32,565 nucleotides of DNA, taken from positions 1-32,565 of the forward strand of contig JAUYOH010000109.1 in NCBI GenBank assembly GCA_030695925.1. Reading direction: 5' to 3'. The position numbers and the translations under genes are program-made. The notes beneath the pieces are model-generated. The model worked only from the letters and a program-made list of their open reading frames with translations. It made no database searches and was not told the origin of the DNA. Source of the DNA: Candidatus Omnitrophota bacterium (GTDB lineage Bacteria; Omnitrophota; Gorgyraeia; Pluralincolimonadales; Pluralincolimonadaceae). Of this stretch, positions 31,531-32,565 are shown in pieces (the first letter of the stretch is position 1; the number at the start of each line of letters is the position of its first letter).

Positions 31531-31592
31531 ATCTTACCTTAAATGTAGATAAAATTGTTTACTGATAATTAACCAATTTCGCTTAGGAAGAA

Positions 31593-31621
31593 AATTTATC
31601 ACATAAAAGGGAGTTTGTCAA
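31593..31621 (-). promoter_or_regulatory. Sigma70-type promoter of the second LacI gene
   Basis: On the - strand: TTGACA (31621-31616), 17-nt spacer, TAAATT (31598-31593), with the same boxes and spacing as the promoter at 30443-30471. The leader is about 55 nt. Confidence 0.7.
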
Positions 31622-31629
31622 GTGGGGAG

Positions 31630-32091
31630 CTATTTGATAAGCTTTGCTTTTTCGGATTTAGGGCCGATCGAGATGGTGATTATTGATTTTCCGTTTTTGA
31701 ATCCTTCTATTATTACTATGCAGCTCTGCCCCGTTTTTTCAAAACTCAACTGTTTCTTTTCGAATTCGATGATGTTTACCGATTGCCAGTTATAAACGGG
31801 CATTTGTTCTTTATAGAACTGCATTACGGTCTCAGGGCTTGATCTGCCCTCATATCTTAACAGGCCTGCGCGTATGTTTTCGGTTTGGTATATAAATGAT
31901 TCGGTGGGAATAGATATAAAACCTGCGGGGATAGGCACATCATCAAATCTTAAGCTGGAGGCGACTACTAAAGGTCTTTCCATTTCCGAACTTGCCGTGC
32001 TTCCTCTGTAGGTCGGGGTAGCACAGCCGCTGGTTATCGTTAAAGCGAAAAACACTATAGCGGCGACTACAATTTTTTTCTCGTTTGTCAT
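31630..32091 (-). CDS. Lipoprotein of unknown function
   Basis: 153 aa with a lipoprotein signal: 'LTITSGC' puts the lipid-bearing cysteine at residue 23. The mature part has 'VPIPAGFISIPTESFIYQTENIRAGLLRYEGRSSPETVMQFYKEQMPVYNWQSV' and a C-terminal beta sheet 'QSCIVIIEGFKNGKSIITISIGP'. This 'release-from-membrane-type' alpha/beta pattern recurs in small envelope lipoproteins, but I cannot name the family. No good ribosome site precedes the ATG. It lies between the hairpin at 32111-32138 and the second LacI promoter, and could share a transcript with the TIGR04073-type gene upstream. Confidence 0.82.
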   Translation of the reverse strand: MTNEKKIVVAAIVFFALTITSGCATPTYRGSTASSEMERPLVVASSLRFDDVPIPAGFISIPTESFIYQTENIRAGLLRYEGRSSPETVMQFYKEQMPVYNWQSVNIIEFEKKQLSFEKTGQSCIVIIEGFKNGKSIITISIGPKSEKAKLIK

Positions 32092-32110
32092 AATGATAGC
32101 CGATATTAAG

Positions 32111-32138
32111 AGAGGGACAGAATTTCTTCTATCCCTCT
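32111..32138 (-). terminator. Hairpin after the TIGR04073-type gene, possible terminator
   Basis: AGAGGGA (32111-32117) pairs with TCCCTCT (32132-32138); AGAA (32119-32122) pairs with TTCT (32127-32130) inside, with one mismatch. The T-run on the - strand is weak, so termination may be partial. Confidence 0.5.
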
Positions 32139-32183
32139 ATTTATAATAAATAAGGTCCTTTAGTATGACTAAAGTTCTCGTTC

Positions 32184-32543
32184 TTACTTTGTTGAGGTCG
32201 TTGGTACTGGTGCCGTCGGCTGTCCGATAAACTCTGGGCTGATCCAAGTCTTGCCATACGGAGGAATCGGGAATGTCACGACATCATAAACGCCTGCCAC
32301 TGTCCTTACGATCCCTTTTACCGTTCCTTTGACCGCGCCAACTATAACGCCGAAGACCGGGTTGCTTTCCTTCATCGCTTTATCCATAGCTATGGGTATT
32401 TCCACCCAACCCGTCGCAAAATTTGCTAAACCTCTACGCAGTTTTCCACCGGCATTTTCAGCATAGGTCGGCACAGCTATTCCGATGACTAATGATATTA
32501 CAAAGAGAACCAGCATTATCTTCCATACGTTGTGTTTGAACAT
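32184..32543 (-). CDS. Exosortase-system-associated protein, TIGR04073 type
   Basis: 119 aa with signal peptide (1-28, cut near TYA/ENA). The mature part 'KLRRGLANFATGWVEIPIAMDKAMKESNPVFGVIVGAVKGTVKGIVRTVAGVYDVVTFPIPP' matches the TIGR04073 pattern (RGLxNxxTGWxEIP, then a glycine-rich segment and VxTFPxP). Family members are small envelope proteins found in genomes with exosortase protein-sorting systems, including Omnitrophota, Verrucomicrobia and Lentisphaerae; their function is unknown. A GGAGGTGA site lies about 13 nt ahead of the ATG, further than usual. No exosortase gene is in the window. Confidence 0.85.
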   Translation of the reverse strand: MFKHNVWKIMLVLFVISLVIGIAVPTYAENAGGKLRRGLANFATGWVEIPIAMDKAMKESNPVFGVIVGAVKGTVKGIVRTVAGVYDVVTFPIPPYGKTWISPEFIGQPTAPVPTTSTK

Positions 32544-32565
32544 AACTTTTATTTCACCTCCTCTC

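Overview
The window looks like chromosomal DNA of a Gram-negative-type bacterium from a candidate phylum, most likely Candidatus Omnitrophota. This placement is inferred from an exosortase-system-associated TIGR04073-type protein at the right end, an envelope of porins, lipoproteins and lipid A-type glycosyl transfer genes, and a polysaccharide locus without SusC/SusD. No rRNA or tRNA is present to prove it. No CRISPR array, transposase or phage gene was seen.

Left part (1-6928, + strand). A partial DUF4412-type exported protein is followed by glpK and glpD (glycerol kinase, glycerol-3-phosphate dehydrogenase), which overlap by 4 nt. A REP-like palindrome sits in frame inside glpD. Next come small zinc-ribbon genes, a cupin, and a visibly AT-rich stretch with a nucleoside-2-deoxyribosyltransferase/TIR-like protein and an exported trypsin-like protease. 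Two near-identical 43-48 aa zinc-ribbon genes flank the first of these. The 6468-6928 gap holds further palindromes, including two related to the one in glpD.

Middle part (6929-15580, - strand). A PilZ protein, two small proteins, a STAS protein and an inositol monophosphatase form one unit from a strong, almost leaderless promoter. The phosphatase has all family motifs but no ATG, GTG or TTG start. A second unit holds a polyprenyl-phosphate GT2 glycosyltransferase, a LAB_N membrane protein, an ArnT-like glycosyltransferase and a GH57 glucanase. An outer-membrane porin gene with its own promoter and a long leader follows.

Right part (15613-30471, - strand) is the main system: a compact run of eleven genes with gaps of 42 nt or less. 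It begins with a LacI-type regulator that has a perfect 16-bp operator at its own promoter. It continues with two paralogous exported proteins made of a tandem AAFISK-motif module, a single-discoidin exported protein (start codon apparently ACG), an exported TIM-barrel glycosidase-like protein, an exported protein with two discoidin domains, a TPR/PDZ exported protein, a GH94 phosphorylase, a GH35-like beta-galactosidase and an exported glucoamylase-like (PF10091/GH144 clan) enzyme. The likely logic is binding and cleavage of a glycan outside or in the periplasm, entry through the porin, and cytosolic GH35 hydrolysis plus GH94 phosphorolysis. The substrate is not known; a beta-glucan, possibly beta-1,2-linked, is one hypothesis.

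The window ends with a second LacI-type regulator, a lipoprotein and the TIGR04073-type protein, all on the - strand.
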